A DNA stretch of 64,000 bases from Prochlorococcus sp. AG-402-K22 (GCA_003216755.1 QCIJ01000002.1:62001-126000), one strand, 5' to 3'; counted from the first letter of the stretch, positions 41,232-52,862 are shown. Made by a program: numbers and translations. Notes: generated from the sequence alone by a model not told the origin.

Positions 41232-42566
41232 GTGTTCGATATTAGTAAAGACAACCTTTTAAAGGATTTCATAAGGTTTCCAAAAAAAAATCTTTTTTTT
41301 ATTTTATTATTATTAGGCTTTGGGGAATGGTTTGTCAGTGACTTAATTCATTTTGCAGGCGGCTCAATAGGATTTTTTGCGTTGTGTTTGGGGGGATATT
41401 TTTACTTAAAGAATGATAAGCCTAAATTTAATGAGCCAAATAATTTAGATGGTTGGATAAATTTATGTAATGAAGATTTAAATTTTTTTGAAGAACTTGA
41501 AGCAACAAATGAATTAGAAAAAAAGAATTTAAAAAGAAAAAAAATTCTTGAATCGATTCTTAATAGATGTGAAAAAGAAAAAATAAGTTGTATTGGACAA
41601 AAAGATTATCAAAGTTGTCATTCTGTTTTGAAAAGTCATTTTAAAGCAGATAAGTTTGACTTTGATTTATACGAAAAACTGCCTAAATACAATTCATCTC
41701 AAGTTATTCCGGAAGAAGCTTTGAATAGTGATGCAATTTTGTATTTTATAAACTTGCCTTTGTCGGCAAATGATTTTTTGTGGCTGGAAAAGTTTCCTAA
41801 AAATATGCCAATCTGGTTAGTGGCTTTAACTTCCAACGAAGTAGAAGCCAAAAATCAGATAAAAGAACTAAAGTCTCAAATTTCAATTGACTTTATAAAT
41901 AAAATCATTACTTTTGATGTGAATAAAAATGAAATAACAAATATTCCTTTTTCGTTTAGGAAGTTTTTCATAAGTTCATCTAAAAATATTGAAAATACAA
42001 AAAAGAGGCTCTTGAAAGAACTTCATGTTGCATGGCAATCTGAAATTGAAGGGATAAGAAGAATGCAGTTAAAAGGTATACAAAGAAAAAATCAAATTCT
42101 TGTTGCTACAACTGTTTTCTTATCTCCTATCCCATCAATTGATGTTATGGCAATGACAGTACTAAATTCATTAATGATTAAAGAAATTAAGTCTATATGG
42201 GGATGTAATTGGTCTCCTGAAATTTTAGATAAAGTATCTAAAGAGATTTTAAAGACAGCAATTGCACAAGGAGTTGTAGAATGGAGTGGACAGACTCTAA
42301 TTGGCATTACAAAATTACACGGACCAAATTGGCTTGTTTCTGGAACATTTCAGGCTGTTAGTGCCGCTTATTTAACAAGAGTAGTATCAAGTTCTTTGGC
42401 CGATTTTATGGCAATAACAAAAGGAGTAGAAGAACCTGATTTGGATTTTATAAAGAAAAATTCTGAGAAAATTGTTGAAAAAGCTTTTGAAAAAGAAAAA
42501 ATAAATTGGCAAGGATTTATTTATGATCTTAGAAAACCACTTATGAAACTATCTTTTAGTTCATAA
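41232..42566 (+). CDS. DUF697-domain protein with degenerate GTPase-like N-terminal half
   Basis: C-terminal QILVATTVFLSPIPSIDVMAMTVLNSLMIKEIKSIWG; no GxxxxGK[S/T] anywhere in the protein. Confidence 0.65.
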   Translation: MFDISKDNLLKDFIRFPKKNLFFILLLLGFGEWFVSDLIHFAGGSIGFFALCLGGYFYLKNDKPKFNEPNNLDGWINLCNEDLNFFEELEATNELEKKNLKRKKILESILNRCEKEKISCIGQKDYQSCHSVLKSHFKADKFDFDLYEKLPKYNSSQVIPEEALNSDAILYFINLPLSANDFLWLEKFPKNMPIWLVALTSNEVEAKNQIKELKSQISIDFINKIITFDVNKNEITNIPFSFRKFFISSSKNIENTKKRLLKELHVAWQSEIEGIRRMQLKGIQRKNQILVATTVFLSPIPSIDVMAMTVLNSLMIKEIKSIWGCNWSPEILDKVSKEILKTAIAQGVVEWSGQTLIGITKLHGPNWLVSGTFQAVSAAYLTRVVSSSLADFMAITKGVEEPDLDFIKKNSEKIVEKAFEKEKINWQGFIYDLRKPLMKLSFSS

Positions 42567-42585
42567 TCTTAGATGAAAGTTAATT

Positions 42586-43485
42586 ATGAGAAAAAATATT
42601 CTTTTTTTAAGTTTGTTACTTATGCTTTCTCTTGTTTCAGGCTCATGTAAGAGAATATCAAATAAAAATGAAAGCAAAGAAGTAATCCTGGTAAGTTTCA
42701 CTGTTTTGGCAGACATAATTAGTAATGTTACTAAAGATGATTTTATTGTTAGATCAATAACGAAACCTGGAGTTGAAGTTCATGGCTACCAACCAACTCC
42801 AAGCGATTTGGTAAATGCCTCTAGTGCTTTTGTTTTTATTGATAATGGTTTTGGATTTGAATTATGGGCTGAAAAATTTATTTCTAATTTAAAAGTTAAA
42901 AGAATTACTGTCGCTGAAGATTTAGATCCTATTTTTATCAGTGAAGATTTTTATAAAGGGAAACCCAATCCTCATGCCTGGATTTCTCCAAAAAGAGGAA
43001 TCCTATACGTAGATATTCTGGTGGATTCTTTATCAGAATTAAGGCCATCCAAAAGAACATTATTTGAAGAAAATGGAAAAATGTATAAAGATAAACTCTC
43101 TAAAATAGATAAAGAATTCTCACTTTTTATTAATAACTTAGATAAAGACAGGAGGTATTTAGTAAGTTGTGAAGGAGCTTTTTCATATTTAACAAATGAT
43201 TATGGATTAGAGGAAGTTTATTTGTGGCCAGTTAATGCTGAGAGTCAAATTACTCCCAAAAGAATGACAAGAACAATCTCACTTGTTAAAGAAAAAAATG
43301 TCCCATCTGTATTTTGCGAAAGTACTGTAAGTAACGAATCTCAAATGGTTGTTGCAAACGAAACTGGGGCTAATTTTGGAGGAAATCTTTTTGTTGATTC
43401 ATTATCTGATGATAGTGGGCCTGCTAGTTCCTATATAAAAATGCTTGAGCATAATTTGGATTTAATTAAAAAAGGGCTTTTTTGA
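42586..43485 (+). CDS. Metal ABC transporter substrate-binding lipoprotein (Mn-type by motif)
   Basis: Lipobox-like SLVSGSC, EVHGYQPTPSD, NPHAWISP, CEGAFSYL, FVDSLS metal-ligand motifs. Confidence 0.8.
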   Translation: MRKNILFLSLLLMLSLVSGSCKRISNKNESKEVILVSFTVLADIISNVTKDDFIVRSITKPGVEVHGYQPTPSDLVNASSAFVFIDNGFGFELWAEKFISNLKVKRITVAEDLDPIFISEDFYKGKPNPHAWISPKRGILYVDILVDSLSELRPSKRTLFEENGKMYKDKLSKIDKEFSLFINNLDKDRRYLVSCEGAFSYLTNDYGLEEVYLWPVNAESQITPKRMTRTISLVKEKNVPSVFCESTVSNESQMVVANETGANFGGNLFVDSLSDDSGPASSYIKMLEHNLDLIKKGLF

Positions 43486-43488
43486 ATT

Positions 43489-44253
43489 ATGGAATCAATG
43501 AATTATCAAAGCTTTAGGATTGATGCAGAGAATATTTGCGTAGATTACAACGGTAAGGTGGCTTTGTATGATGCCAATTTAAGATTGAAACCTGGCCAGA
43601 TTTGTGGGTTAGTAGGTATGAATGGGGCCGGTAAGACAACTTTTTTTAATGCTTTAACTGGCTTTGTAAATATTTCAAAGGGAAAAATTAGAATAAATGG
43701 AGAGTCTGTAAGATCCGCTCAAAAAGATCAGACAATTGCTTATGTTCCTCAAAATGAGGGAATTGATAGTCAATTTCCAATAAGTGTTTGGGATGTAGTG
43801 ATGATGGGAAGATATGGTTCGATGAATATTTTTAGGTCCCCTAGAGAGTCTGATGTTCAGGCGGTCAAAGATGCTATTGAAAGAGTCGATCTTACTGATC
43901 ATTTATCTATACCTATTGGAAACTTATCTGGAGGTCAGAGAAAACGAACTTTTTTAGCTAGAGCAATTGCGCAAAGAGCGTCAATATTACTTCTTGATGA
44001 GCCTTTTTCAGGCGTTGATATAAGAACAGAGAAACTTATCTCAGAATTATTTATTCAATTTAAAAATGAGGGGAAAACTATATTATTATCAACGCACGAT
44101 ATGATTCATGTCCGTGAATTTTGTGATTTGGTTCTTTTAATCAATAAAACTGTTGTAGCTTATGGCGAGACCTCTGAAGTGTTTACCCCTGAAAATATTA
44201 CAACCACTTTTGGAGGGATCTCACCTGATTTCTTGTTTGGACCTGAATCCTAA
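43489..44253 (+). CDS. Metal ABC transporter ATP-binding protein
   Basis: GMNGAGKTT, LSGGQRKR, LLLDEP. Confidence 0.92.
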   Translation: MESMNYQSFRIDAENICVDYNGKVALYDANLRLKPGQICGLVGMNGAGKTTFFNALTGFVNISKGKIRINGESVRSAQKDQTIAYVPQNEGIDSQFPISVWDVVMMGRYGSMNIFRSPRESDVQAVKDAIERVDLTDHLSIPIGNLSGGQRKRTFLARAIAQRASILLLDEPFSGVDIRTEKLISELFIQFKNEGKTILLSTHDMIHVREFCDLVLLINKTVVAYGETSEVFTPENITTTFGGISPDFLFGPES

Positions 44254-44266
44254 ATTTTAAATTTAT

Positions 44267-45139
44267 ATGGAGCTCTTTTCTTCTTTAACTTTATATTCAT
44301 TCATAACAGATCCTTTGACTCATGACTTTATGAGAAAAGCACTTCTTATTAGTTCATTAGTTGCAGCTGTTTGCGGTTTTCTATCAAGTTATTTGACTCT
44401 TAAAGGATGGGCTTTAATGGGAGATGCCGTGTCACACTCTGTAATGCCTGGTGTTGTGGTGGCTTATGCATTAGGTCTTCCTTTCTCATTAGGGGCATTT
44501 ATCTTCGGAGTTGGTTCTGTAGCATTGATAGGGTTTATTAAGCAGAAATCTAGAGTTAAGGAAGATACTGTTATTGGGTTGGTATTTACCGGATTTTTTG
44601 CTCTTGGAATCGTATTGGTTTCTAAGATTAAAAGTAATATTGATCTGCACTCGATCCTTTTTGGTAGTCCATTAGGAATATCTCTTTCAGATGTAAAACA
44701 AACTATATTCATTTCTTTATTGGTAGTAATCCTTTTATCAATTTTTAGAAAAGATTTAATGCTTTATTGCTTTGATCCTAGGCATGCAAAAACAGTTGGG
44801 ATTAACGTATTTTTTCTTCATTATTTACTCCTCACATGCTTATCTTTAGCGGCTGTTGTGGGCTTGCAGTCTGTTGGAATTATTTTGGTAGTTGCAATGT
44901 TGATTACACCAGGGGCTACAGCATATTTACTTACGGACAAGTTTGATAATATGACAGTAATTTCAGTATTAAGTGCAATTATCTCAAGCCTGATAGGAAT
45001 CTATGTTAGTTTTTGGTTTGATCTTGAAACAGGAGGATCAATAGTCTTGGCACAAACTTTTATATTTTTATTTGCTTTTTTATTCGCTCCAAGATACGGA
45101 ATATTTAAGTTAAAGAAATTATTTGCTGGGTATAAATGA
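44267..45139 (+). CDS. Metal ABC transporter permease
   Basis: ABC-3 type: LKGWALMGDAVSHSVMPGVV, VGINVFFLHYLLL, LLITPGATAYLL-like region. Confidence 0.92.
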   Translation: MELFSSLTLYSFITDPLTHDFMRKALLISSLVAAVCGFLSSYLTLKGWALMGDAVSHSVMPGVVVAYALGLPFSLGAFIFGVGSVALIGFIKQKSRVKEDTVIGLVFTGFFALGIVLVSKIKSNIDLHSILFGSPLGISLSDVKQTIFISLLVVILLSIFRKDLMLYCFDPRHAKTVGINVFFLHYLLLTCLSLAAVVGLQSVGIILVVAMLITPGATAYLLTDKFDNMTVISVLSAIISSLIGIYVSFWFDLETGGSIVLAQTFIFLFAFLFAPRYGIFKLKKLFAGYK

Positions 45140-46308
45140 TAGTGGTGGAAGAAACTTTAAATAAAAAGTGGAATTGGTGGCCATTATTCCCGTTATATCC
45201 TTATGGAAAAAAGAAAACAATTTTAAGAGAATTAATTCCTGATCAAATATGGTCTTTGGAACAAATACAGGGACTTTATTATGTTGCGGTTCCAATAAGA
45301 ATGACGGTAATAAAGGTTGATAATGGATTGATGCTAATAAATCCACTGCCACCGACAAAAGAATTAATAAATGAGTTGGAAAAATTAGTTGCGATTCACG
45401 GCAACGTAAAAACAATAATTCTACCGAGTGCCTCTGGACTAGAACATAAAATCGGACTGCCAGCTCTTTCAAGAATTTTTAAAGATGCAGAAATTTGGCT
45501 TTGTCCTGGACAATGGAGTTTCCCCATAAATCTACCAATAGATTTTTTAGGAATTCCATCAAAAAGATCAAGAATACTATTTGAGGAAGGTACTCCACAT
45601 ATAAACTCCTTTAAATGGTCTTCTTTAGGCCCACTGAATTTAGGACTTGGAAGATATCAGGAGATAAGCTGTTTCCATTATCCTACGAAAACCCTTCATG
45701 TAACAGACGCAATAGTTGGAATAGACTCCACACCACCTGAGATATTTGATTTTGATCCAACTCCACTTCTTTTTCATTCTAGAGAGAGAGGAGATGAACC
45801 TTTGATTGACTCCATAGAACAAAGAAAAAAAGGATGGAAAAGGTTAGTCTTATTTTCATCTTTTTTGAAACCAGGTAAATTAAATATTCCACCTTTAAAA
45901 AAAATATTTAAGTATTCATTCAAAAAAGATCTTAGAAATTGGAGATCTCATTTCGGTATTTATCCTTTTTTATGGGACGAAGATTGGGAATCCTCGCTTG
46001 TTGAAATAATGGGTAAAGATACTCCTAAGATTCAAATTGCACCAGTTTTACAAAAATTAATTTTTCCTCGTTCAAAAGAAGTTTTACTTAAGTGGTTAGA
46101 AAATATCAAGTCTTTTAAAGATATGGAATATTTAATTCCAGCACACTTTACGGCACCTATAAAATTTACAATAGAAGATTGTCAAAAATTAATTAATGAA
46201 ATTAATTCCCAAAAGTGGGACAAACTTCCAGAGGATAATAAATTTTTGATGGGTTTATATAAAAAGTTGTTTGAACTAGGAATAATTCCTGAAGAAGTAA
46301 ATCTTTAA
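45136..46308 (+). CDS. DUF4336-domain protein
   Basis: PIRMTVIKVDNGLMLINPLPPTKELINELEKL, metallo-hydrolase-like HYPTKTLHVTDAIVGI. Confidence 0.65.
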   Translation: MIVVEETLNKKWNWWPLFPLYPYGKKKTILRELIPDQIWSLEQIQGLYYVAVPIRMTVIKVDNGLMLINPLPPTKELINELEKLVAIHGNVKTIILPSASGLEHKIGLPALSRIFKDAEIWLCPGQWSFPINLPIDFLGIPSKRSRILFEEGTPHINSFKWSSLGPLNLGLGRYQEISCFHYPTKTLHVTDAIVGIDSTPPEIFDFDPTPLLFHSRERGDEPLIDSIEQRKKGWKRLVLFSSFLKPGKLNIPPLKKIFKYSFKKDLRNWRSHFGIYPFLWDEDWESSLVEIMGKDTPKIQIAPVLQKLIFPRSKEVLLKWLENIKSFKDMEYLIPAHFTAPIKFTIEDCQKLINEINSQKWDKLPEDNKFLMGLYKKLFELGIIPEEVNL

Positions 46309-46314
46309 AAAATA

Positions 46315-46650
46315 TTATTCTTCAATTGACATATTTTCATCATTTTTGAGAGTTTGTTCCAGCTCTTTTCTTTGTTCCATTTGTCTTAAGAAATATCCTG
46401 TCATCATTGCAGAAGATAATAGATTAGCAATATTGTCTTTTGAAGATGTTATTTTTACATCAAATTGATCTGAAGGAAGCATTCCAAGAAGACCTTGAAC
46501 ATTATGTCTAATAATTTCTTGAATATCTTCACTAGCTGATTTTGCTACTCTTTGCATAACTTCTGGAGATTGTTTTTGTAGATATTGGATTAAATCATTC
46601 TCATCGTTTGGATCATTATTTTCAGTAGCAAGAAATTCTGGATTAAACAT
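46315..46650 (-). CDS. DUF760-family protein
   Basis: LIQYLQKQSPEVMQRVAKSASEDIQEIIRHNVQGLLGMLPSDQFDVKITSS. Confidence 0.75.
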   Translation of the reverse strand: MFNPEFLATENNDPNDENDLIQYLQKQSPEVMQRVAKSASEDIQEIIRHNVQGLLGMLPSDQFDVKITSSKDNIANLLSSAMMTGYFLRQMEQRKELEQTLKNDENMSIEE

Positions 46651-46695
46651 TTCTACAGCTTCAAGATATAAAAACCCTACAACATAACGTACCCA

Positions 46696-47280
46696 TTAAT
46701 CTAAATTATTAAGGGCAGGGAACCGAATAGGTCCAATTTTATTAAATGGCCAATATCTAAAAATAGCTTTTCCAATAACCTTTTCATAGGGTAAAAATCC
46801 CCAAACATGGGAGTCCATACTGTTATTTCTATTATCTCCCATCACCCATAATGAATCTTCTGGAACGATAAAAGGCCCTATAGAATAATTAATATTTTTG
46901 TTAAAAATGTAATTATTTTGAGCGATATCATTTAAGTAAAGTTTACCGTCTCTTACTTCTACCTTGTCTCCAGGTGTTCCAATTACTCTTTTTATTAGTG
47001 CGGTATCTGCTTCATAACCAGCATTAATTAATTGTTCCGGAACGTTAAAAACAACTATTTTATTTTTTAATTTTGAAAGATTTGATTTGGATGTGATTTT
47101 AGGGGTTACTTTCTCAACAAGAATTTTGTCTTGTATTTGAAGAGTTGGAAGCATTGAACCGGATGGGATCCATCTTGGCTCTACAACCTGCCATCGTATA
47201 ATTAAAGCAATAGATATCCAGATTAAAAGATTTTTTAAATCCTTTATTATTGAATTTCTTTTTTCTTGAGTTGTAGACAT
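46696..47280 (-). CDS. lepB: Signal peptidase I
   Basis: WIPSGSMLPTLQ, ALIKRVIGTPGDKVEVRDG, VMGDNRNNSMDSHVWG. Confidence 0.95.
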   Translation of the reverse strand: MSTTQEKRNSIIKDLKNLLIWISIALIIRWQVVEPRWIPSGSMLPTLQIQDKILVEKVTPKITSKSNLSKLKNKIVVFNVPEQLINAGYEADTALIKRVIGTPGDKVEVRDGKLYLNDIAQNNYIFNKNINYSIGPFIVPEDSLWVMGDNRNNSMDSHVWGFLPYEKVIGKAIFRYWPFNKIGPIRFPALNNLD

Positions 47281-47330
47281 GTTTTATTTAATTCAGTTAT
47301 AAGGAAAATCCCAAAGCATTTATATAAATT

Positions 47331-49094
47331 ATGACATCATCTATTGAATGCAAAAATTTTCTTAGAAGTTTACAACTTTTAAATCTTCTTATAAAAATTG
47401 GAGTTCAAAATTTAATACTATGTCCCGGGAGTAGATCAGCACCTTTAGCAATAGCTGCTGGAGAATTAAAAAAATTAGGACTAGTAAATATTTCTAACTC
47501 TATAGATGAGAGATCTGCTGGATTCCACTCTCTTGGGATTTCTGCTGCATCAGGTAATCTTTCTTTAGTTATTACCACTTCCGGAACTGCCGTAAGTAAC
47601 TTATTGCCAGCAGCAGTTGAGGCAGACCGATCTTGTAAAGGTATTATATTTCTTACTGCTGATAGACCCTTAAGATTAAAAGATTGTGGGGCTAATCAAA
47701 CAGTAAATCAAGAAGATTTTTTGAGTTCGGTCTGCAGAAGAGTTTTAAGTACAAATCTAAATGGACTTCATGAAACACAAGAAAATGAAATCTTAAATTT
47801 AGTGCGAATTACTGAGAAGCAAATATCCACCTTCCCTGGTCCTATTCATTTAAATATTCCTATTGATGTGCCTTTAGATATTTCATTTTTAAATAAAAAA
47901 AATGTTTTAGAGATTTTTGAGAGAATTTATTTAAAGAAAAAATATGTCTTTCAGGAAGTTGAAATAAAGTCTGATAAAAACAAATTCTTAGAAATTTCAA
48001 AAAGTTTAAATTTAGATGAATCTGGCATTATTTTGGTAGGTCCCTATCAAGGTTCAATTAATAACTTATCTGCTTTCAATAAATCTTTAGAACAATTACA
48101 AGAAATTACTGGTTGGCCAGTATTTGCTGATCCTGTTTCAGGCGTTAATTCTGATTTGAGAGGATTAGTTGTGAGTTGGGAATTAGTTTTAAGAAAAAAT
48201 AAGAATCTAATAAATTGTCATCAACTTTTCAGGCTTGGTCCCATGTCATCCTCAATTGATTTGGAGAAGTTTTTGACAACCTTCGAAGGGATACAAATTC
48301 TTATAAAAGAAAAAAACTATAGAAAATTGGACCCTTTAAAGAAATCATTTGAATATGATTTTGGGCTATCAAATTTTACTAATCTATTGTTAGAAAAATT
48401 ATCAATTAACGAAAAAAATAAAAAGTCTCTTACTCCGTTAGCCCTAGATCTTATAGAGGAAGGTGAGAAAATTAAAGAAATTTTAAATAAGAAAATTTCT
48501 AATGATGATCAAATTACTGAGTATAAGCTTGCAAATCTTGTTCCAAAACTTTGGCCAGCTGAAAATCCAATAATGCTTTCCGCGAGTAGCCCGATTAGAG
48601 ATTGGCTTACATTTTCTGAGAATGGTACTTTAACAAGAAATTGTTTCAGCTTTAGAGGAGCTTCCGGCATAGACGGTACTTTATCCCTTGCATTAGGAAT
48701 TTCTAGAATTAAAAATCCTCTACTTCTAGTGACGGGAGATTTGGCTTTTGTTCATGATATAAACGGTTGGCTTGTTGAAAATTCAATCGATATGAATTTA
48801 ACAATTCTTCTAATAAACAATAATGGCGGAAATATATTTAATCGTATTTATAAAAAAAATTTAAAAGAAGATGATTTAAAAAAACTATTTCTTATGCCTA
48901 AAGAAATAAACTGGCCAAAACTCGCAGAGGGCTATCAAGTAAAATTTAAAAGCGTGGCAAATTTTAAAAAATTACGAGAGGCATTGGATTGGAGCATTTC
49001 TATCCAGAAATCTGTAATAATTAAAGTTGATATTGACCCAGAAAATGAAATTTGTGAAAAAAATGCCCTGCTAGATAAAATAATTGGCAGTTAA
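47331..49094 (+). CDS. menD: SEPHCHC synthase MenD (phylloquinone pathway)
   Basis: [66 protein letters not shown]. Confidence 0.96.
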   Translation: MTSSIECKNFLRSLQLLNLLIKIGVQNLILCPGSRSAPLAIAAGELKKLGLVNISNSIDERSAGFHSLGISAASGNLSLVITTSGTAVSNLLPAAVEADRSCKGIIFLTADRPLRLKDCGANQTVNQEDFLSSVCRRVLSTNLNGLHETQENEILNLVRITEKQISTFPGPIHLNIPIDVPLDISFLNKKNVLEIFERIYLKKKYVFQEVEIKSDKNKFLEISKSLNLDESGIILVGPYQGSINNLSAFNKSLEQLQEITGWPVFADPVSGVNSDLRGLVVSWELVLRKNKNLINCHQLFRLGPMSSSIDLEKFLTTFEGIQILIKEKNYRKLDPLKKSFEYDFGLSNFTNLLLEKLSINEKNKKSLTPLALDLIEEGEKIKEILNKKISNDDQITEYKLANLVPKLWPAENPIMLSASSPIRDWLTFSENGTLTRNCFSFRGASGIDGTLSLALGISRIKNPLLLVTGDLAFVHDINGWLVENSIDMNLTILLINNNGGNIFNRIYKKNLKEDDLKKLFLMPKEINWPKLAEGYQVKFKSVANFKKLREALDWSISIQKSVIIKVDIDPENEICEKNALLDKIIGS

Positions 49095-49129
49095 ATTTAT
49101 TATTTTCTATCTTTGAATAATTAGGATTT

Positions 49130-49987
49130 ATGAAAGTATTACCTGGTAAAACAACTTTAAATTGGTCAGAATGCAAATCTTATGAGGATGTATTGTTTCA
49201 TAAATCAGATGAGGGAATTGCTAGGATAGCAATCAATCGGCCTGAAAAAAGAAATGCATTTAGGCCAAAAACTGTAGATGAACTCATTAATGCATTTAAT
49301 ATCGTAAGAAATGATGAAACTATCGGAGTAGTTCTCTTTACAGGTGCTGGACCTGACAAGAAAGGTATTTATTCTTTTTGCTCTGGAGGTGATCAGAGTG
49401 TAAGAGGTGAAAATGGATACAAAAATGATAAAGGGAAGCAGAGATTAAATGTACTTGAACTTCAAAGATTAATAAGAAGTTTACCTAAAGTGGTTATTGC
49501 CTTAATTCCTGGCTTTGCAATTGGAGGAGGTCAGGTACTTCATTTAATTTGTGATCTCAGTATCGCCTCTGAAAATGCAATATTTGGTCAAACAGGTCCA
49601 AGAGTTGGTAGTTTTGATGCGGGATTTGGATCTAGTTATTTAGCAAGACTTGTTGGTCAAAGAAAAGCAAAAGAAATTTGGTTTTTATGTAGAAAATATA
49701 ATTCCAAGGAAGCTCTTAGGATGGGCTTGATAAATGCAATTACAAAGATTGAAGAATTAGAAGCTGAGGGTGTAATCTGGGCAAGAGAGATTTTACGAAA
49801 TAGTCCAACTGCTATTCGTATTCTTAAAGCTTCATTCAATGCCGAGAATGATGGAATTGCGGGTATTCAAGAGTTATCTGGATACACAACTCAATTATTT
49901 TATTCGACTGAAGAAGCTCAAGAAGGTAGAGATGCCTTTCTTGAAAAGCGTCCACCAGACTTTTCTGACTATAAGTGGACATCATAG
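49130..49987 (+). CDS. menB: 1,4-dihydroxy-2-naphthoyl-CoA synthase
   Basis: [54 protein letters not shown]. Confidence 0.97.
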   Translation: MKVLPGKTTLNWSECKSYEDVLFHKSDEGIARIAINRPEKRNAFRPKTVDELINAFNIVRNDETIGVVLFTGAGPDKKGIYSFCSGGDQSVRGENGYKNDKGKQRLNVLELQRLIRSLPKVVIALIPGFAIGGGQVLHLICDLSIASENAIFGQTGPRVGSFDAGFGSSYLARLVGQRKAKEIWFLCRKYNSKEALRMGLINAITKIEELEAEGVIWAREILRNSPTAIRILKASFNAENDGIAGIQELSGYTTQLFYSTEEAQEGRDAFLEKRPPDFSDYKWTS

Positions 49988-50023
49988 TTTATTTTTTCAA
50001 AAGAACTTTTTAAATAATTATCA

Positions 50024-51475
50024 ATGAGAATTCTTCTTGCCGCTGCTGAATGTGCTCCAATGATCAAAGTTGGAGGCATGGGAGATGTGGTTGGATCGTT
50101 ACCTCCATCTTTGATAAAACTTGGTCACGATGTAAGGGTAATAATTCCAGGATATGGGAAATTGTGGAGTCTTTTAGAGGTATCTGATGAACCAGTCTTT
50201 CGAGCAAATACAATGGGCACTGATTTCGCCGTATATGAAGCAAAACATCCCATTCATAATTATGTAATTTACCTAGTTGGACATCCAACATTTGACTCTG
50301 ACCAAATATACGGAGGCGTAAATGAAGACTGGCGTTTTACATTTTTTGCTAGTGCTACTGCAGAATTTGCCTGGAATTGTTGGAAACCTCAAGTTCTCCA
50401 TTGCCATGATTGGCATACTGGAATGATTCCTGTGTGGATGCATCAGGACCCCGAAATTAGCACTGTCTTCACAATTCATAATTTAAAATATCAAGGACCC
50501 TGGAGATGGAAACTAGAAAAAATGACTTGGTGTCCTTGGTATATGCACGGAGACCACACAATGGGAGCGGCTATGTTGTTCGCAGATAGGGTAAATGCTG
50601 TTTCTCCCACTTATGCTGATGAAATTAAAACTCATGAATATGGAGAAAGCCTTGAAGGATTACTTAACTACATATCAGGTAAATTACGAGGTATTCTTAA
50701 TGGTATAGATCTAGATGAATGGAATCCAGCGAAAGATCCAGTTCTTCCAGCAAAATTTAGTATTAAAAATTTAGAAAAGAGGAGTGAAAATAAGAAAATA
50801 CTTCAGAGAGAAATGGGCCTTGAAGTTAATCCTAAAAAATATCTTTTAGGTATGGTTAGTAGGTTGGTTGATCAGAAAGGAGTTGATTTACTTCTTCAAG
50901 TTTCAAGAAGACTTCTAGCGTATACAGATTCGCAAATAGCTGTTTTAGGGACTGGTGATAGATATTTAGAATCAGGATTATGGCAACTGGCATTAGATTA
51001 CCCGGGAAGATTTTCAGTATTTCTTACCTATGATGATTCTTTATCAAGGCTTATATATGGTGGGTCCGATGCATTTTTAATGCCAAGTAGATTCGAACCT
51101 TGTGGTATTAGTCAACTTCTTGCTATGAGATATGGCTCGATTCCAATTGTAAGGAGAGTTGGAGGTTTGGTTGATACGGTTTTACCTTATGACCCAGAAA
51201 ATAATAGTGGTACAGGTTTTTGCTTTGATCGCTTTGAGCCTATAGATTTCTATACTTCATTAGTAAGATCTTGGGAGGCCTTCAGGCATAAAGATAGTTG
51301 GCAATTACTGCAAAAAAGAGCTATGAGCCAAGAGTTCAGTTGGCAAAGATCAGCTCTCGAATACGAAATTATGTATAAAGATGTTTGCGGAATAAAGGAA
51401 CCATCTCCAGATATTGCTGAAGTTGAAAAGTTCTCTTATGGTCAATCTGCCGATCCATCTTTAAAAAAAGTATGA
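50024..51475 (+). CDS. glgA: Glycogen synthase
   Basis: [68 protein letters not shown]. Confidence 0.97.
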   Translation: MRILLAAAECAPMIKVGGMGDVVGSLPPSLIKLGHDVRVIIPGYGKLWSLLEVSDEPVFRANTMGTDFAVYEAKHPIHNYVIYLVGHPTFDSDQIYGGVNEDWRFTFFASATAEFAWNCWKPQVLHCHDWHTGMIPVWMHQDPEISTVFTIHNLKYQGPWRWKLEKMTWCPWYMHGDHTMGAAMLFADRVNAVSPTYADEIKTHEYGESLEGLLNYISGKLRGILNGIDLDEWNPAKDPVLPAKFSIKNLEKRSENKKILQREMGLEVNPKKYLLGMVSRLVDQKGVDLLLQVSRRLLAYTDSQIAVLGTGDRYLESGLWQLALDYPGRFSVFLTYDDSLSRLIYGGSDAFLMPSRFEPCGISQLLAMRYGSIPIVRRVGGLVDTVLPYDPENNSGTGFCFDRFEPIDFYTSLVRSWEAFRHKDSWQLLQKRAMSQEFSWQRSALEYEIMYKDVCGIKEPSPDIAEVEKFSYGQSADPSLKKV

Positions 51476-51487
51476 ATTAATTTATTA

Positions 51488-52861
51488 ATGGATTTTTCTT
51501 TATCAGAATTAAACGATGTTTTGGGTGATATTAAAAATCTGGGAGAGGAAAAAATAGATTTTTTTAATTTTAAAAATATAAGTATTGATAGTAGAACTTT
51601 ATTAAAAAATGATCTTTTTATAGCTATGGAAGGTAAAAATTTTGACGCGCATTATTTTTTGCCAGAGGTTTTAAAGAAAGAAGTTAAAGCAGTAGTAATT
51701 AAAGAGGGTATGCAGAAATTAATTCCCAGTGATTTTCCTCATTGGGTTGTAAATGATACATTAGAGGCATTTCAAAAATTAACGCTTCTCAAAAGAAAAA
51801 AATTAAATATCCCATTGGTTGCAATTACTGGTTCAGTGGGTAAAACAACAACAAAAGAAATGATTGGTGAAGTTTTAAAAAAACTTGGAAAAGTTAAAGT
51901 ATCCCATGCAAATTTCAATAATGAGATTGGGGTTGGTCTTACTATTCTTGAGACAGATATAGAAGATAAAGTTTTGGTACTTGAGATGGGCATGAGAGGT
52001 CTTGGACAGATCGAAAATTTGTCTAAATATAGTGAACCAGATATTGCAGTTATTACTAACATTGGAACAGCACATATTGGATTGTTAGGCTCGAAAAAAA
52101 ATATTACTTGTGCAAAGTGTGAAATTAGTAAGTTTTTAAATCCCAAAGGAGTTGTAATAATTCCATCAAATGATAATTCTTTAGAGAAAACTTTAAAAGA
52201 ATACTGGAAAGGTAGAGTAATGAAAGTAGAATTACTAGATATTGAAAATCAAAAGGAGACTTTTAAAAAAGATGATAATTTTCGAGGATTTTATGATCCT
52301 TCGACAAAAACTATTTTAATTGAAGAAAATACCTTTGAAATTTCATTTGAGGGATTTCACAATGCTTCGAATTTCTTATTTGCTTATGCAGTTGCTAAAG
52401 AGTTAGGCATTGATTTTGCAAGCTTTAATAAATTTGATTTTGCAAGTTTAGGTGGAAGGAATAAAATTCTTAAATCATTTAAAACAACAATATATGATGA
52501 ATCATATAATGCTTCCCCAGAGTCAGTAAAAGCATGTATTAAAAACCTGCTTGAAAAACCGAGAAATAAATTTTTTATATTTGGAAGTATGAAAGAATTG
52601 GGAGAAGGATCTGAAAAATATCATATAGAAATATTCAACTTAATAAAAAATTCAGAAATAGAAAAATGTTTATTTATTTGCGATAAAAAAAATGAAAAAA
52701 TTTACAATAATTATTTAAAAGATAAGAAAAAATTTTTAGTTTTAAATAATATTAATGATGTACCTAAAGAGATAAACAAATCTACAAAAAAAGGCGATTC
52801 TATACTTATAAAAGGGAGCAGATGTTGGCAGCTTGAAAAAATAATTGAATTAATTGATTAG
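51488..52861 (+). CDS. murF: UDP-N-acetylmuramoyl-tripeptide--D-alanyl-D-alanine ligase
   Basis: VAITGSVGKTTTKEMIGEVL, LEMGMRGLGQI, YDESYNASPESVKA. Confidence 0.93.
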   Translation: MDFSLSELNDVLGDIKNLGEEKIDFFNFKNISIDSRTLLKNDLFIAMEGKNFDAHYFLPEVLKKEVKAVVIKEGMQKLIPSDFPHWVVNDTLEAFQKLTLLKRKKLNIPLVAITGSVGKTTTKEMIGEVLKKLGKVKVSHANFNNEIGVGLTILETDIEDKVLVLEMGMRGLGQIENLSKYSEPDIAVITNIGTAHIGLLGSKKNITCAKCEISKFLNPKGVVIIPSNDNSLEKTLKEYWKGRVMKVELLDIENQKETFKKDDNFRGFYDPSTKTILIEENTFEISFEGFHNASNFLFAYAVAKELGIDFASFNKFDFASLGGRNKILKSFKTTIYDESYNASPESVKACIKNLLEKPRNKFFIFGSMKELGEGSEKYHIEIFNLIKNSEIEKCLFICDKKNEKIYNNYLKDKKKFLVLNNINDVPKEINKSTKKGDSILIKGSRCWQLEKIIELID

Positions 52862-52862
52862 A

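Noticed and set aside
44827-44837. Near-match to the Yfr1 sRNA motif (ACTCCTCACAT vs ACTCCTCACAC)
   Set aside because: Lies inside the coding frame of the metal ABC permease with no flanking hairpins
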